NCBI RefSeq assembly: GCF_014490445.1
Contig: NZ_JACTUZ010000008.1
Span: 1 to 64,000 of the forward strand
Length of the DNA stretch: 64,000 nucleotides
Reading direction: 5' to 3'
DNA from: Pseudoroseomonas ludipueritiae
GTDB lineage: Bacteria; Pseudomonadota; Alphaproteobacteria; Acetobacterales; Acetobacteraceae
Of the stretch, positions 6,482 through 15,552 are shown piece by piece. Below the pieces are notes generated by a model. That model was not told where the DNA came from. It saw nothing but the letters and a program-made list of their open reading frames with translations, and ran no database searches. Positions within the stretch are counted from its first letter, which is position 1. The number at the start of each line of letters is the position of its first letter. The position numbers and the translations under genes were made by a program.

Positions 6482-9314
6482 AGTCCTGCTCCCAGAGCAC
6501 GTTGTTTGCCACGTAGGCCACCTTCACGCCCGAACGGCTGCCGGGAAAGCTCATGCCAAATCCGACCACACCCTCCATATCCTCGGGAAGCTCTGCCTGC
6601 GTCAGCTGCGGGTCGAGCACATAGAGGAGCAGCAGACCCTTATCCGGTCGGGCGGGAACGCCGGCTGCACCGAAACCTCTGACGCGCCTGATCGCGACGC
6701 CGCTTGGCGTATCCGGCTCCTGACCCTGTGAGCGGGCTGGGTCTGCTCGCCACATCTCCCGCGTCAACGCAAGAGATGCAGTCCATGCGTCTGCCTCGAG
6801 ATCGATTGCTTCGTCGCGCGGTGCCAGCAGTCGGCCGATCGAAAAGCGATCCTGGGTGGAGGAGCGCTTCTCACGCTTCGGCATCTTGACAGAGATTCCA
6901 CATCCCAGATCAACAGTTCGACGGTCGCCACCGCCGAGTATTGCCACGGTCCATGACGTCAGTTCACCAGTGCGTGCCATCGAATCGATGAACTCCGCAA
7001 GGTGGGCCGCACTTGTCTTGTGGGCTTCAGGATGGGTCTTGTAGTTGGCAAGGAAAGTGACAACCCGCTGGGCAGAGACTGCATCCCAGAGCGCTCCTTC
7101 CCATTCATGCCACGTGTCTGGCCTCGGGCGCCGGATCGGCGTCACCTTGACCGGACTACCCATCTCCTCCACCAGCGAGCGGAGCGCCTTGAGGTTGGAG
7201 CCAAGAATTACCGGGTCGCGATGGAACGCGACCGTTTCCACCACCTGTCCGCTGAAGGACAGCATCATCGTCTTGGCGGAGCGCATCTTGAGCCGCGATG
7301 TAACCATGAGCACCGAGTGCGACTGGACCTTGAGGCCGTAGTCTTTCGGGGTGCCGCCGCTGGCCTGCATCATGTCGAACTCCTCCCGGAGTTCCTCTGA
7401 CGCATCGGCGATATGGCCGAACCATTCGATGAGATCGGATGTCGTGTAGAGCCGGCAAAGGTCGAGGTATCCGGGGCGGTAGCCGAACCAGCGCCCCATC
7501 TGCATCAACGTGTCGTACATCCGCGAGGCGCGCAGGAAGTAGCTCGTGCAAAGTCCTTCCAGGGTGAGGCCGCGAGCCAGCTTGTCACCCCCGATGGCGA
7601 TGACCTTCAGGCCACGACCTGCATTGTCGGCGTAGTCGAGGGCATCCTTCGCCGTGCCGTTGATCATCCGGACTTCCACGTCGGCGGCCACATCCGGGAG
7701 AACGGCAGCTATTGCTTCCCATGCCAGGGGACTGATTGATGGATCGTCGCCACGTCCGGCAATCATCGCCGTGACGGGCACGAAATCCTTGTCCCAGAGC
7801 GTGTGGAGATCCGCCAGCAGCTTCTCGCTGCCGATTCTCCGCCGGAGGCGCTGGGAGATGCCCCGGACGATCTCCGTGACCTGCCTATGGACCTCGGCCT
7901 GAACGGCAGTGAAGCGGGTGACGTGGATGAGCATCGAGCTGTGACGTTGGCCCTGCCCGCGGACCTTCCTGGCGGCACAGGCAAGCAGGAAGGACAGGAT
8001 GGCCTCGTGCAGCGATCCGGGCAGTTCGTCCATGCTCGGCCGATGGTGGCTCTTGTGGCCCTGCGGCATCCAGCCGGAGCCTTCCGCCTCATTCTGATGA
8101 TCGGAGACTGCATGGATCAGGGGGAGGCCTCCCTCGCGGCCCGTGGATCCGCGAAGGCCGAAGATCTTCGCCGGACCGACGTAGTTCGACGGGGCTGCGA
8201 GATTGACGATGAACGAGCTTGGGAAGAGGTCCGGACCCTCCTCACGCGTGTTGCCGCGATCGTGGATGAAGATGTTGGCGAACGGCGTGGCCGTATAGCC
8301 GACATAGGCTGCCCGGGTGAAGGAATGAAGCAGGCGCCGCACAAGGCGGTTGATGACGGTCGGCGAGTGCTCCTCGTCCGGGCGTCCCTGCTCGTCGAAC
8401 AGCTGCTCGCCGGTATCCACCGACGCATGGTCTGCTTCGTCATCCAGCAGCAGCAGCGGCAGCTTCGTGACGAGTTTCCGCCCGGTCTCCTGGTCCCGGC
8501 TGTCGGCGGCATGATTCTGGACCCAGGACAGGAGGCGGGTCAGGACGGTCTTGTTCTTCTTCACGACGAAGAGCCACGGCCGTTGCTCGGGACTGATGCC
8601 CAGGCTGCCAGCCAGCCGTGTCGAGAAGTCGCCCTTGTCCGTGCGGTTGGTCACGTAATTGGGTCGGATGGATGGGTCGCCGTCGATCTCGCCGACACCG
8701 ATCGTCGTCGTGTCGCCTGGCGACGGTGCCGTCGCATAGCCGAGGAAGCCCTCATCCAGCCGCATCTGGGTCTGGGCCCTGAGATTGTTGTGCAGTCCGG
8801 CGAGGACAATGATGATCTTGTAGCCGGCATCCGCCGCCTTGCAGATCAGGCCGGTGTAGTTGGCGGTCTTCCCCGACTGCACATGCCCCACCACCAAGCC
8901 CCGACGATCCCAATCGCCTGGTCTCTGCGGATCCTCCAGCAGGCCGAGGATTCCGTTGGTGGATCGGTCGAGAGCATCGAGCGCGTCTGAAGGAAGATCC
9001 CTTTCAAGCCACTCGCGATAGCGCCGCCACAGGCGCCAGTCATGTTTCCTCTCTGCATCAAGCCAAGCGACATGCCCGGCCTCATCCTTCAGGGTTCCGT
9101 CACGGCCGATCCACATGCTGAAGCGGCGGACGAGCTCCTCCGTTATGGCAGCCCGGTCAAGCCCCTCTCCCCAGGCCGGCTTCATCCGCAGCACCACATC
9201 GATCTGCTCGCCAATCAGCGCTGGGCCGATACGGCTCCGGTCGGGTTCGTCAAGCAGAAGTTCCTGAACGAACTTCACCACCTTCTGAGCATGGCTTTCC
9301 AGTACTGCATCCAT
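6465..9314 (-). CDS. Z1 domain superfamily II helicase-like protein
   Basis: This 949-aa protein has a clear Z1 domain. Walker A is GHVQSGKT near residue 147, Walker B is LLLLDDEADHAS near 275, motif III is AAYVGYTATPFAN near 325, and the Z1 hallmark DTLMQMGRWFGYRPGYLDL is near 620. Z1 proteins are helicase-like ATPases found in restriction operons with MORC-type ATPases. It is the third gene of the leftward arm, 6 bases after the MORC gene and overlapping the DUF4420 gene by 17 bases. It probably remodels or translocates on DNA for the nuclease. The start at ATG 9314 fits the spacing to the preceding stop. Confidence 0.9.
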   Translation of the reverse strand: MDAVLESHAQKVVKFVQELLLDEPDRSRIGPALIGEQIDVVLRMKPAWGEGLDRAAITEELVRRFSMWIGRDGTLKDEAGHVAWLDAERKHDWRLWRRYREWLERDLPSDALDALDRSTNGILGLLEDPQRPGDWDRRGLVVGHVQSGKTANYTGLICKAADAGYKIIIVLAGLHNNLRAQTQMRLDEGFLGYATAPSPGDTTTIGVGEIDGDPSIRPNYVTNRTDKGDFSTRLAGSLGISPEQRPWLFVVKKNKTVLTRLLSWVQNHAADSRDQETGRKLVTKLPLLLLDDEADHASVDTGEQLFDEQGRPDEEHSPTVINRLVRRLLHSFTRAAYVGYTATPFANIFIHDRGNTREEGPDLFPSSFIVNLAAPSNYVGPAKIFGLRGSTGREGGLPLIHAVSDHQNEAEGSGWMPQGHKSHHRPSMDELPGSLHEAILSFLLACAARKVRGQGQRHSSMLIHVTRFTAVQAEVHRQVTEIVRGISQRLRRRIGSEKLLADLHTLWDKDFVPVTAMIAGRGDDPSISPLAWEAIAAVLPDVAADVEVRMINGTAKDALDYADNAGRGLKVIAIGGDKLARGLTLEGLCTSYFLRASRMYDTLMQMGRWFGYRPGYLDLCRLYTTSDLIEWFGHIADASEELREEFDMMQASGGTPKDYGLKVQSHSVLMVTSRLKMRSAKTMMLSFSGQVVETVAFHRDPVILGSNLKALRSLVEEMGSPVKVTPIRRPRPDTWHEWEGALWDAVSAQRVVTFLANYKTHPEAHKTSAAHLAEFIDSMARTGELTSWTVAILGGGDRRTVDLGCGISVKMPKREKRSSTQDRFSIGRLLAPRDEAIDLEADAWTASLALTREMWRADPARSQGQEPDTPSGVAIRRVRGFGAAGVPARPDKGLLLLYVLDPQLTQAELPEDMEGVVGFGMSFPGSRSGVKVAYVANNVLWEQDYGSSE

Positions 9315-9320
9315 GGCGTG

Positions 9321-10838
9321 TCAGATCTCGCTCGGCGGGAGGTCGGGAAGGGCGGCAACGACATCGGGATACGCGTCGAAAGGCTCTGCCAGGAGAAGAC
9401 GTTGTCTGGCCTCGGAAGACGTCAGTCCACGTCGACGAACGAGGTTCCGGTACATGACGTCCAGCACCTGGTGGAGCTCGGCTGGCGGACCAGCCGTGAA
9501 GCCGGTGCGGGGCGTGTCCTTCGCCTCCGCCGTGTCCAGCCAGATGCGCTGAACCGGCATCGTCTCCTCCACGACGCGGAGCATGGCGCGCACAAGAGGA
9601 ACCAGCTCATTGGCCTGCTGGAGGACCGCCGCCACGGCGGGATGCTGCTCGTCGATCCGGTACCGGACGCCGTCGGAATTGTGTATTGCCGCCCAGGCCT
9701 GGACAACCGGCTGTCCAGTCACTCTTCCGGCGAGATTCTTGCCACGCCACGCGAAGACGCGGCGTGCGCGGTTCCGGGTATCCTCGGCGAGAGCTGTCAG
9801 TTTCGAGCGAACCTCGACCGGTAGTCGTGCCGTCGACTTCCGGATGTCGATCTTCCACGCAGCATCGGAGGCATTCCCGATCTCCACGCGGATGCGTGCG
9901 AGCCGATGAGCCTCTTCCTTCGTCCACGACCGCCCGCGCCCGAGCCCCAGCCAGGACCCTCCCAGAAGGAGGCGTTCCTGCCTGTAGACATAGAAGCCCT
10001 GCTGCGCTGTCCAGCCGTCAGGGCCGGCGGCATCCTCGTAGGTTCGCGCATCCAGCCGATCCTTGTGGGGCAGGACATGGGCCTGGACAGTGACAGGACC
10101 GGAAGAGCTGGCGATGCGTTCCTCCGGGGATGACCATGTGTCGCGATGGTCCGTCATGAAGGGATCCCACGGCCTCACGCGGCTCCCGTTCAGCGTGATG
10201 CGCAGACGTGCCCGGGGCCCTTCCATGTAGAGGTGGAAGACCATGGCCAGATGGCGCTCGACACGGTCGATGAGGTCGAGCAGGTCCTGCTCGCGGAAGC
10301 CCGGTGTCAGCAGACGGTCGAGGACTTCCCAGGCGACAAGCGTACCGTGGCCGGTGGAAGCCAGGAGCGTCAGCAGGTCCTCCGAACCGGGCGCTGGCCC
10401 TTCGAGCAGTTCCCAATCCCGTCCTCCCGCCGCGGCGATCTCGTCAAGGTCCCATCGCAGGCAAGCCGTTGTCCCCTGCCTGCAGGACACGACAGTCAGC
10501 CGCCGGCACTGCGAGAAGGACGCGGTCTTCAGTCCGAGACCGAACCGCCCCAGGTCACCCGGCAGCCGCGGCTCGAGCGGGCTGCGATCACCGAGACGCA
10601 TGGCCTTCTCAAGCTGGTCAGCCGTCATGCCGCTGCCATTGTCGGCTATGATCACGCGTGATGCGGCTCCCGCCCAGGTGAAGGACACGTCCACCTGTGA
10701 AGCGCCTGCAGCTACGCTGTTGTCTATCAGGTCAGCCAGGGCCGTCGAAGTCGAGTAGCCCAGGCCTCGCAAGGCCTCGATCATCGCCGTGGCCCGTGGT
10801 GGAGCGGCAATCCTTCTCTGGCCTGGATGCTCTGTCAT
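9321..10838 (-). CDS. MORC/MutL-type GHKL ATPase
   Basis: This 505-aa protein has an N-terminal GHKL (Bergerat) ATPase fold. The N box is STALADLIDNSVAAGASQVDV near residues 30-50, the G1 box is IADNGSGM near 70, and the G2 region is GRFGLGLKTASFSQC near 100. The C-terminal half (S5-like and helical) resembles the prokaryotic MORC-type proteins found in restriction operons rather than HSP90 or histidine kinases. ATP-driven dimerisation or clamping on DNA is the known behaviour of this group. The ATG at 10838 overlaps the TGA of the sigma-factor gene, and Z1 follows 6 bases after its stop. The reading frame is intact. Confidence 0.87.
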   Translation of the reverse strand: MTEHPGQRRIAAPPRATAMIEALRGLGYSTSTALADLIDNSVAAGASQVDVSFTWAGAASRVIIADNGSGMTADQLEKAMRLGDRSPLEPRLPGDLGRFGLGLKTASFSQCRRLTVVSCRQGTTACLRWDLDEIAAAGGRDWELLEGPAPGSEDLLTLLASTGHGTLVAWEVLDRLLTPGFREQDLLDLIDRVERHLAMVFHLYMEGPRARLRITLNGSRVRPWDPFMTDHRDTWSSPEERIASSSGPVTVQAHVLPHKDRLDARTYEDAAGPDGWTAQQGFYVYRQERLLLGGSWLGLGRGRSWTKEEAHRLARIRVEIGNASDAAWKIDIRKSTARLPVEVRSKLTALAEDTRNRARRVFAWRGKNLAGRVTGQPVVQAWAAIHNSDGVRYRIDEQHPAVAAVLQQANELVPLVRAMLRVVEETMPVQRIWLDTAEAKDTPRTGFTAGPPAELHQVLDVMYRNLVRRRGLTSSEARQRLLLAEPFDAYPDVVAALPDLPPSEI

Positions 10839-13318
10839 GGGACCATGCTCTCGAAGTGGCGCGAGGGAAGGTGCCGGGGCAGCCGATCGAGTGCCTTCGC
10901 CTCGATCTGCCGGATCCGTTCGCGGGTTACCCGGTACGACTGCCCTATCTCCTCCAGTGTGAGAGGGTGGCCATCGGTGATGCCGAAGCGCAGGTCCAGG
11001 ATGCGCGCTGCCCGCTGGTCAAGCTTCTGCAACGCGTCAAGCAAGGCAAGTCTCAGATCGTTCTGAAGAACGGTTGCAAGAGGTGTCTCCGGGTCGACAA
11101 GCTCCGGAACGCAGGCTTCCCTGGCCAGACCCGGTTCATGATCTGCCGAGGCGGACAGACCTGCAGCATCCTCCAAAGGCATGATTTCACGCTCGGCAGC
11201 AAGCGCCCGCTCGACTGCCCGTACATCAAGCTCCGTCACCTGAGCGAGATCGAGGGCCGATGGCTCGAAGCCATGCTTCACCCTGAAGGCATCCGCGTGC
11301 CGCCGTGTCTTGGCCATACGCTCCAGCAGGTGGACGGGGATGCGGACCGTTCGGCCAGTATCCTGCGTGCAGCGGCTCATCGACTGCCGGATCCACCACG
11401 TTGCGTAGGTACCAAAGCGCCAGCCGCGCTCGACATCATACTTGTCGATCGCCCTGAGGAGGCCGATCTGGCCTTCCTGAACGAGATCGAGGAAAGGCAC
11501 CGCAGGGCGTGCGTATCGTCGCGCGTGCCAGACGATGCGACGCAGGTTCGCCTTGACGATCATCTCTCTCAGAGCAAGGTACCGTTCCAGTGTCGCTTCG
11601 ACCGTAGCCGCAGGTCCGGGTGCCTGAATGCTCGCGGGGACACGGCGCAACAGGTGGAGGCCCTGCGGCGTGTTCTCCGCGATGCGTTCCGGCGCTGGGC
11701 GGCGACGTGGTGCAGATCGTCTTCCCTGAGGAAGGGCGCCCTCGGCCAGTTCCAGTAAGCGGCGGGTTGTCAGCGCCATCGATGACAGGATCCGTGCTGT
11801 ATCGCCCGCATCCGCATCCCTCCGGGCGGCCTCCCTGAGGCGATCCGCCAGCCCCTTCGCCGCCGAACCCTCCTCCTCGCTTGATGGATCCGAGGCGTCG
11901 TCAACGTCCTCCTCGGCCGCAGTCCATTCGACGTCCGAAATATCCCTCGACATGAGAAGGCCGGCATCCAGCCGATCGGCCCAGGATCTCAGAGTATCCG
12001 GGGTGGAGACGCTGGAAGCTGCCAGCTTCAGCAGATCCCGACGAGTCGACGCCAGTTCCCGGAACAGACGCACCTCTTCGGAGGCAGAGGGGATGCGTAC
12101 GCGCGCCGCCTCCTCCAGCAGCAGGCTCTCAGCGTCAGGAAAAGCTCCCGCCATGCCGTCGAGGAGTTCGAGTGTGTCGGCAATGTCCGATCTGTGAAGG
12201 GAGGAGCTGCCCGTTGTCGGGTCATCATTAGCATCCCGCGACAGATCAAGCGCATGCTCCCGCTCGACCAGCATGCCAAGGTCACCGAGTGCGGCGTGGA
12301 GAGCGGCGGTTACAGCCTCTTCCTTGCCGCATGTCGCGGCGTGCACCGCCAACTCATCAAGCGCTTCCTCCGGCACCCATCCATGGCGGAGCGCCGCCTC
12401 CAGCAGATGCACGGCTGCACGGTGCCCATCGAACCCCTCCACGAACATGGCTGACCACGCCGGCGCGATCCCAGGCAGATCCAGGTCCGTGTCGGCCCAG
12501 TCCTGGTCAGATAGGGATGCGGTGTGACTGGTCAGCTGCGCATCGAGTGCGGCCGCTGCCCTCTCGATGCCGATCGCTGAAATGGGTAGCAGGGGCTCGG
12601 GCTCAGGCTCCCATTGTTGATCCGCAGCGGAAGATCCGGCTGCCGGGCTTGATGGCTCGGCCAGGAGTGGAGGCGCGGCTACCGTGCCTTGGCCTGCCAC
12701 GGGCTCCACTTCCGGCCCCTCGTCGCCCGGCGGGGCGACGCTCTGTCCTCCATCATCCGCGACCCACTCATCGGCGATTTCCGCCCTGATGTCCGCCTCG
12801 GCAGTTTCTGCCGAATCCGTGTGTGCCGCCGCCGCAGTATCCAGCGTCAGCACCGTGGCAGTGGGCGCTGTATCCCTTTCCGGACGGCTGCCCGAGCAAG
12901 GGCCGTCGTGTTCCGGAAGAAAGCAGGGGCCGTCTGGTGGTTCAGAGACTGCAGTGCATTTTTGGTTCGGCTCGCAGCGGTCAATCTCTGGCGGCGGGGC
13001 CTGTTCCGACGCGCTCGCCGCATCAGCGCTCTGGTAGCCTGCGATCAGCGCGACAACAGGGGAGTGCCCGGCGGACTGTGCAACTGCGAGCGCATCCCGG
13101 TTGTCGGCATCCCGAGTGGCAGGATCAGCACCAGCCTCAAGCAACAGCCGGCAGACTTCGGTATGTCCGCGCATTGCTGCCAGGATCAGAGGGGTGCGGC
13201 CCTTTCCGTCCCGGCCATTCAGGGGTGCGCCGCGCTTGAGATGGAACGCTACTGCTGCGGGAACACCCGACGCGAGCGTCAGGCGGAAGAGGGTGCTGAG
13301 AGAGTTTTCGTTGCTCAA
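10835..13318 (-). CDS. ankyrin-repeat / sigma-70 factor fusion, first gene of the MORC arm
   Basis: This 827-aa protein has an N-terminal ankyrin segment (residues about 25-95: GRTPLILAAMRGHTEVCRLL, LLEAGADPATRDADNRDAL). A long acidic, low-complexity and helical middle follows (about 100-560). The C-terminus is a sigma-70 module: region 2 (LVQEGQIGLLRAIDKYD, then GWRFGTYATWWIRQSM) near 600-640, region 3 near 650-690, and region 4 with the helix-turn-helix (LTLEEIGQSYRVTRERIRQIEAKAL) near 785-812. It is RpoD/RpoH-like rather than ECF. The only sensible start is TTG 13318; TATAAT lies 3 bases upstream of it, so initiation is unusual. The TGA overlaps the MORC start codon. It probably directs polymerase to defence promoters, with the ankyrin/acidic part sensing or binding a partner; this is inference. 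Confidence 0.9.
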   Translation of the reverse strand: MSNENSLSTLFRLTLASGVPAAVAFHLKRGAPLNGRDGKGRTPLILAAMRGHTEVCRLLLEAGADPATRDADNRDALAVAQSAGHSPVVALIAGYQSADAASASEQAPPPEIDRCEPNQKCTAVSEPPDGPCFLPEHDGPCSGSRPERDTAPTATVLTLDTAAAAHTDSAETAEADIRAEIADEWVADDGGQSVAPPGDEGPEVEPVAGQGTVAAPPLLAEPSSPAAGSSAADQQWEPEPEPLLPISAIGIERAAAALDAQLTSHTASLSDQDWADTDLDLPGIAPAWSAMFVEGFDGHRAAVHLLEAALRHGWVPEEALDELAVHAATCGKEEAVTAALHAALGDLGMLVEREHALDLSRDANDDPTTGSSSLHRSDIADTLELLDGMAGAFPDAESLLLEEAARVRIPSASEEVRLFRELASTRRDLLKLAASSVSTPDTLRSWADRLDAGLLMSRDISDVEWTAAEEDVDDASDPSSEEEGSAAKGLADRLREAARRDADAGDTARILSSMALTTRRLLELAEGALPQGRRSAPRRRPAPERIAENTPQGLHLLRRVPASIQAPGPAATVEATLERYLALREMIVKANLRRIVWHARRYARPAVPFLDLVQEGQIGLLRAIDKYDVERGWRFGTYATWWIRQSMSRCTQDTGRTVRIPVHLLERMAKTRRHADAFRVKHGFEPSALDLAQVTELDVRAVERALAAEREIMPLEDAAGLSASADHEPGLAREACVPELVDPETPLATVLQNDLRLALLDALQKLDQRAARILDLRFGITDGHPLTLEEIGQSYRVTRERIRQIEAKALDRLPRHLPSRHFESMVP

Positions 13319-13752
13319 TCGATTATATCTGGGAGGATATTATCCGCTGGTGATAGCTATCATCACATTGATGCATCGAAAGCGGAAGCAGGGCGGCAGC
13401 ATAATTTTGTAGGAAGCATGACCAAAGCTCCCCTCCTGATAAGCAATCATGTATAGGTAATTCATCCTAATAACATGCGGGGTGTGTTGAGGCGGCACTC
13501 AAGCCCGACAGGCTACGCAGCCGCCAGACCGAAGCCCGGAGCAGGCAGGACCCCCGCAGACTTGGCAAACTCCACGCTGATAAAGCCTGCACCATCATCG
13601 CTGCCACCGCGGCGTCGCGCGGCATCAATCTGCATATTGCCTGACGCGGCATCGAGAGCGGCATGGGCCTGGGCCTCCACAAACGCTGCGTTGATCTCCA
13701 CCACGTCGTGACAACCCTCGCCTACGTCATCTGCCTACACAGTTCAGACGAC
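13319..13752. other. intergenic region between the divergent defence arms
   Basis: This is about 430 bp of AT-richer DNA without a convincing gene. A minus-strand 63-codon frame starting with GTG at 13704 (VEINAAFVEAQAHAALDA...) has protein-like composition but no clear ribosome binding site, so it is not called as a gene. The region holds palindromes next to the sigma gene and the promoter of the rightward arm, both listed separately. Confidence 0.5.
13322..13362 (-). promoter_or_regulatory. upstream control region of the sigma-MORC operon
   Basis: On the minus strand TATAAT (13322-13327) lies directly before the TTG start at 13318. Two perfect palindromes follow upstream: GGATATTATCC (13335-13345) and TGATAGCTATCA (13351-13362). 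No good -35 was found 16-18 bases from the TATAAT. Either the mRNA is nearly leaderless, a non-standard sigma (perhaps the encoded one) is used, or the TATAAT is fortuitous. The palindromes are candidate operators. Confidence 0.4.
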
Positions 13753-13808
13753 TTTAACTTTAGCTCCAGGCAGTGCATAATACACAACTATGCACCACTA
13801 TGGTGCAT
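13753..13808 (+). promoter_or_regulatory. promoter and inverted-repeat operator of the methyltransferase arm
   Basis: The -35 is TTTAAC (13753-13758), the spacer is 17 bp, and the -10 is CATAAT (13776-13781). A perfect inverted repeat ATGCACCA-CTA-TGGTGCAT occupies 13790-13808 at the expected transcription start. A further half-site GTGCAT (13773-13778) overlaps the -10 and pairs with ATGCAC at 13790. The downstream gene encodes a ribbon-helix-helix protein, so autorepression through these repeats is the natural reading. The protein-site link is inferred. Confidence 0.65.
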
Positions 13809-13831
13809 GCTGCTGCGGATATGAACGTCGT

Positions 13832-14038
13832 ATGACCCCTCGCCCGAAGAAAGCCGTCCGGACCTCGGTCATCCTGCCGGAAGAAGCCCGTTTACGGGTC
13901 GATGCCCTGGCGACCGCCAACCACGTCTCGGCGGCCTGGGTCATGCGGCATGCCATCCTGAAGTTCCTGGATGAGCATGAGGGTCAGCGCGAGCTGCCTC
14001 TGCGCCTGCCTGCCACCCGCAGGGGGCAGTCGTCGTGA
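13832..14038 (+). CDS. ribbon-helix-helix (CopG/Arc-like) regulator
   Basis: This is a 68-aa protein from ATG 13832; an earlier ATG at 13790 lies inside the operator repeat and is less likely. The sequence KKAVRTSVILPEEARLRVDALATANHVSAAWVMRHAILKFLDEH has the ribbon-helix-helix layout: a basic beta-strand (RTSVILP), then two helices. Such proteins bind inverted repeats as dimers of dimers. It is the first gene of the rightward arm, and its stop overlaps the methyltransferase start (GTGA at 14035). It probably represses its own operon through the 13773-13808 repeats, acting like the controller protein of a restriction-modification system. No cofactor-binding domain is present. Confidence 0.75.
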   Translation: MTPRPKKAVRTSVILPEEARLRVDALATANHVSAAWVMRHAILKFLDEHEGQRELPLRLPATRRGQSS

Positions 14039-15552
14039 CCTCCCGCGTCATCCAGAAGAAGATTGCCCGCCTCCGTTCCGGCGTCCGGCCAAAGGTCCTG
14101 GACCTGTTTTCCGGCTGCGGCGGCCTGTCTCTTGGCTTCAGATCTTCCGGTTTCGAGGTCAGCGCGGCGGTCGAGTACGACCCAGATGCCGCCCGGTCTC
14201 ATGGTCTGAACTTCCATGGCGGCAACGCGGCGCACAGCCGGGCCTTCGACATCACCGTGACGCATCCGGCGGACCTCAGTGCCGCTCTGGATCTGGGGCC
14301 GGTGCCGATGGCTGTGGACGTTCTGGTTGGCGGCCCGCCCTGCCAGGCGTTTGCCCGGGTTGGCCGGTCCAAGCTGCGCGAGGTCGAGGCCCATCCGGAG
14401 GCCTTCCGGCACGATCCCCGGGCCCGCCTCTACCTCGAGTATCTCCGCTACGTGGATGAGTTCCAGCCGCTGGCCGTTCTGATGGAGAACGTGCCGGACG
14501 TGCTCAACCACGGCGGCCAGAACATCGCCGAAGAAACTGCCGAGGTTCTGTCAGGTAAGGGCTATGTCTGCGGCTATACCCTGCTGAACGCCTCCTACTA
14601 TGGCGTGCCGCAGATGCGGGAGCGGATGTTCCTGATCGCCTACCGCAAGGAGCTGGACCAGGAAGTACGTTTCCCGGCCCCGACCCATTGGGTTGATCTG
14701 CCCCCCGGCTACGATGGCACCCGGGCTGTGGCCCTCAAGCTGCTGGGAGGCGACCTGCTGGCCGCCAGGAGCCGGTATGTGCCTCCGCCAGAGGCTTCCA
14801 GAGCCCTGCCGCCTGCCGTCACGGCAGCGGAGGCCATAGGCGATCTGCCGCCGCTCGATGCCCGCGCTCTGGCAAAGGCCGGTACACTGCGCCGTGGTGC
14901 GAGGCGCTTTGAGGAAGCCGACGGCATCCCGTATCCCCGCGGCCGGCGGAACCTTTCCGCCTATGCCCAGGCAATGCGTCACTGGCCGGGTTTTGAGGCG
15001 CCGGCCATGATCCGTGATCATGCCATTCGCTATCTGCCGCGTGACTACCCGCTGTTCGAACGCATGAATCCAGGTGACCAGTACCCGGAAGCGCACCGTC
15101 ATGCACTCGAGATGCTGAACGAGCGGATAGCAGAGCTCGGCCGGCAGGGTAAGGTCATCAGGCCGGGTTCGGCGGCCTATGAGCAGCTGAAGAAGGAGAT
15201 CGTCCCGCCCTACGATGCCGGGAAGTTCCCCAACAAGTGGCGCAAGATGTGGGCCGACAAGCCGGCCCGGACGCTGATGGCGCATCTGGGCAAGGACAGC
15301 TACAGCCACATTCACTACGACAGCGCCCAGGCCCGCACGATCTCGGTGCGCGAGGCCGCCCGGCTGCAGTCATTCCCGGACGGGTTTGTCTTTGCCGGCA
15401 CGATGAACCCGGCCTTCCGGCAGATCGGCAACGCCGTGCCGCCGCTGATGGCAAAGGCCCTCGCCACCATGATCGCCCGCGCGCTCGGCACCCGGACCAC
15501 CACAGCAGAGGAAAGCCTGGATGAGCCTGTCCGAGCGGCGGCAGCAGTTTGA
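14035..15552 (+). CDS. C5-cytosine DNA methyltransferase
   Basis: This 505-aa enzyme transfers a methyl group from S-adenosylmethionine to C5 of cytosine. Motif I is VLDLFSGCGGLSLGF near residue 20, motif IV is GGPPCQAF with the catalytic Cys near 102, motif VI is MENVPD near 149, motif VIII-like QxRER is near 195, and motif X is QIGNAVPPLMAKAL near 463. The GTG start at 14035 overlaps the stop of the ribbon-helix-helix gene. Its 3' end overlaps the McrB-like gene by 32 bases. The linked Vsr gene suggests that 5mC deamination at its sites is repaired locally. The target-recognition region (about 250-400) is unrecognised, so the site is unknown. Confidence 0.93.
   Translation: MTSRVIQKKIARLRSGVRPKVLDLFSGCGGLSLGFRSSGFEVSAAVEYDPDAARSHGLNFHGGNAAHSRAFDITVTHPADLSAALDLGPVPMAVDVLVGGPPCQAFARVGRSKLREVEAHPEAFRHDPRARLYLEYLRYVDEFQPLAVLMENVPDVLNHGGQNIAEETAEVLSGKGYVCGYTLLNASYYGVPQMRERMFLIAYRKELDQEVRFPAPTHWVDLPPGYDGTRAVALKLLGGDLLAARSRYVPPPEASRALPPAVTAAEAIGDLPPLDARALAKAGTLRRGARRFEEADGIPYPRGRRNLSAYAQAMRHWPGFEAPAMIRDHAIRYLPRDYPLFERMNPGDQYPEAHRHALEMLNERIAELGRQGKVIRPGSAAYEQLKKEIVPPYDAGKFPNKWRKMWADKPARTLMAHLGKDSYSHIHYDSAQARTISVREAARLQSFPDGFVFAGTMNPAFRQIGNAVPPLMAKALATMIARALGTRTTTAEESLDEPVRAAAAV

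Noticed and set aside
5396-6682. 428-codon plus-strand frame
   Set aside because: It lies opposite the DUF4420 and Z1 genes, whose motifs are clear; composition is that of a GC-bias shadow.
7803-8990. 395-codon plus-strand frame
   Set aside because: Antisense shadow of the Z1 gene without recognisable motifs.
13513-13704. 63-codon minus-strand frame between the defence arms
   Set aside because: Plausible composition but GTG start without a ribosome binding site and no recognisable family; noted in the intergenic entry only.
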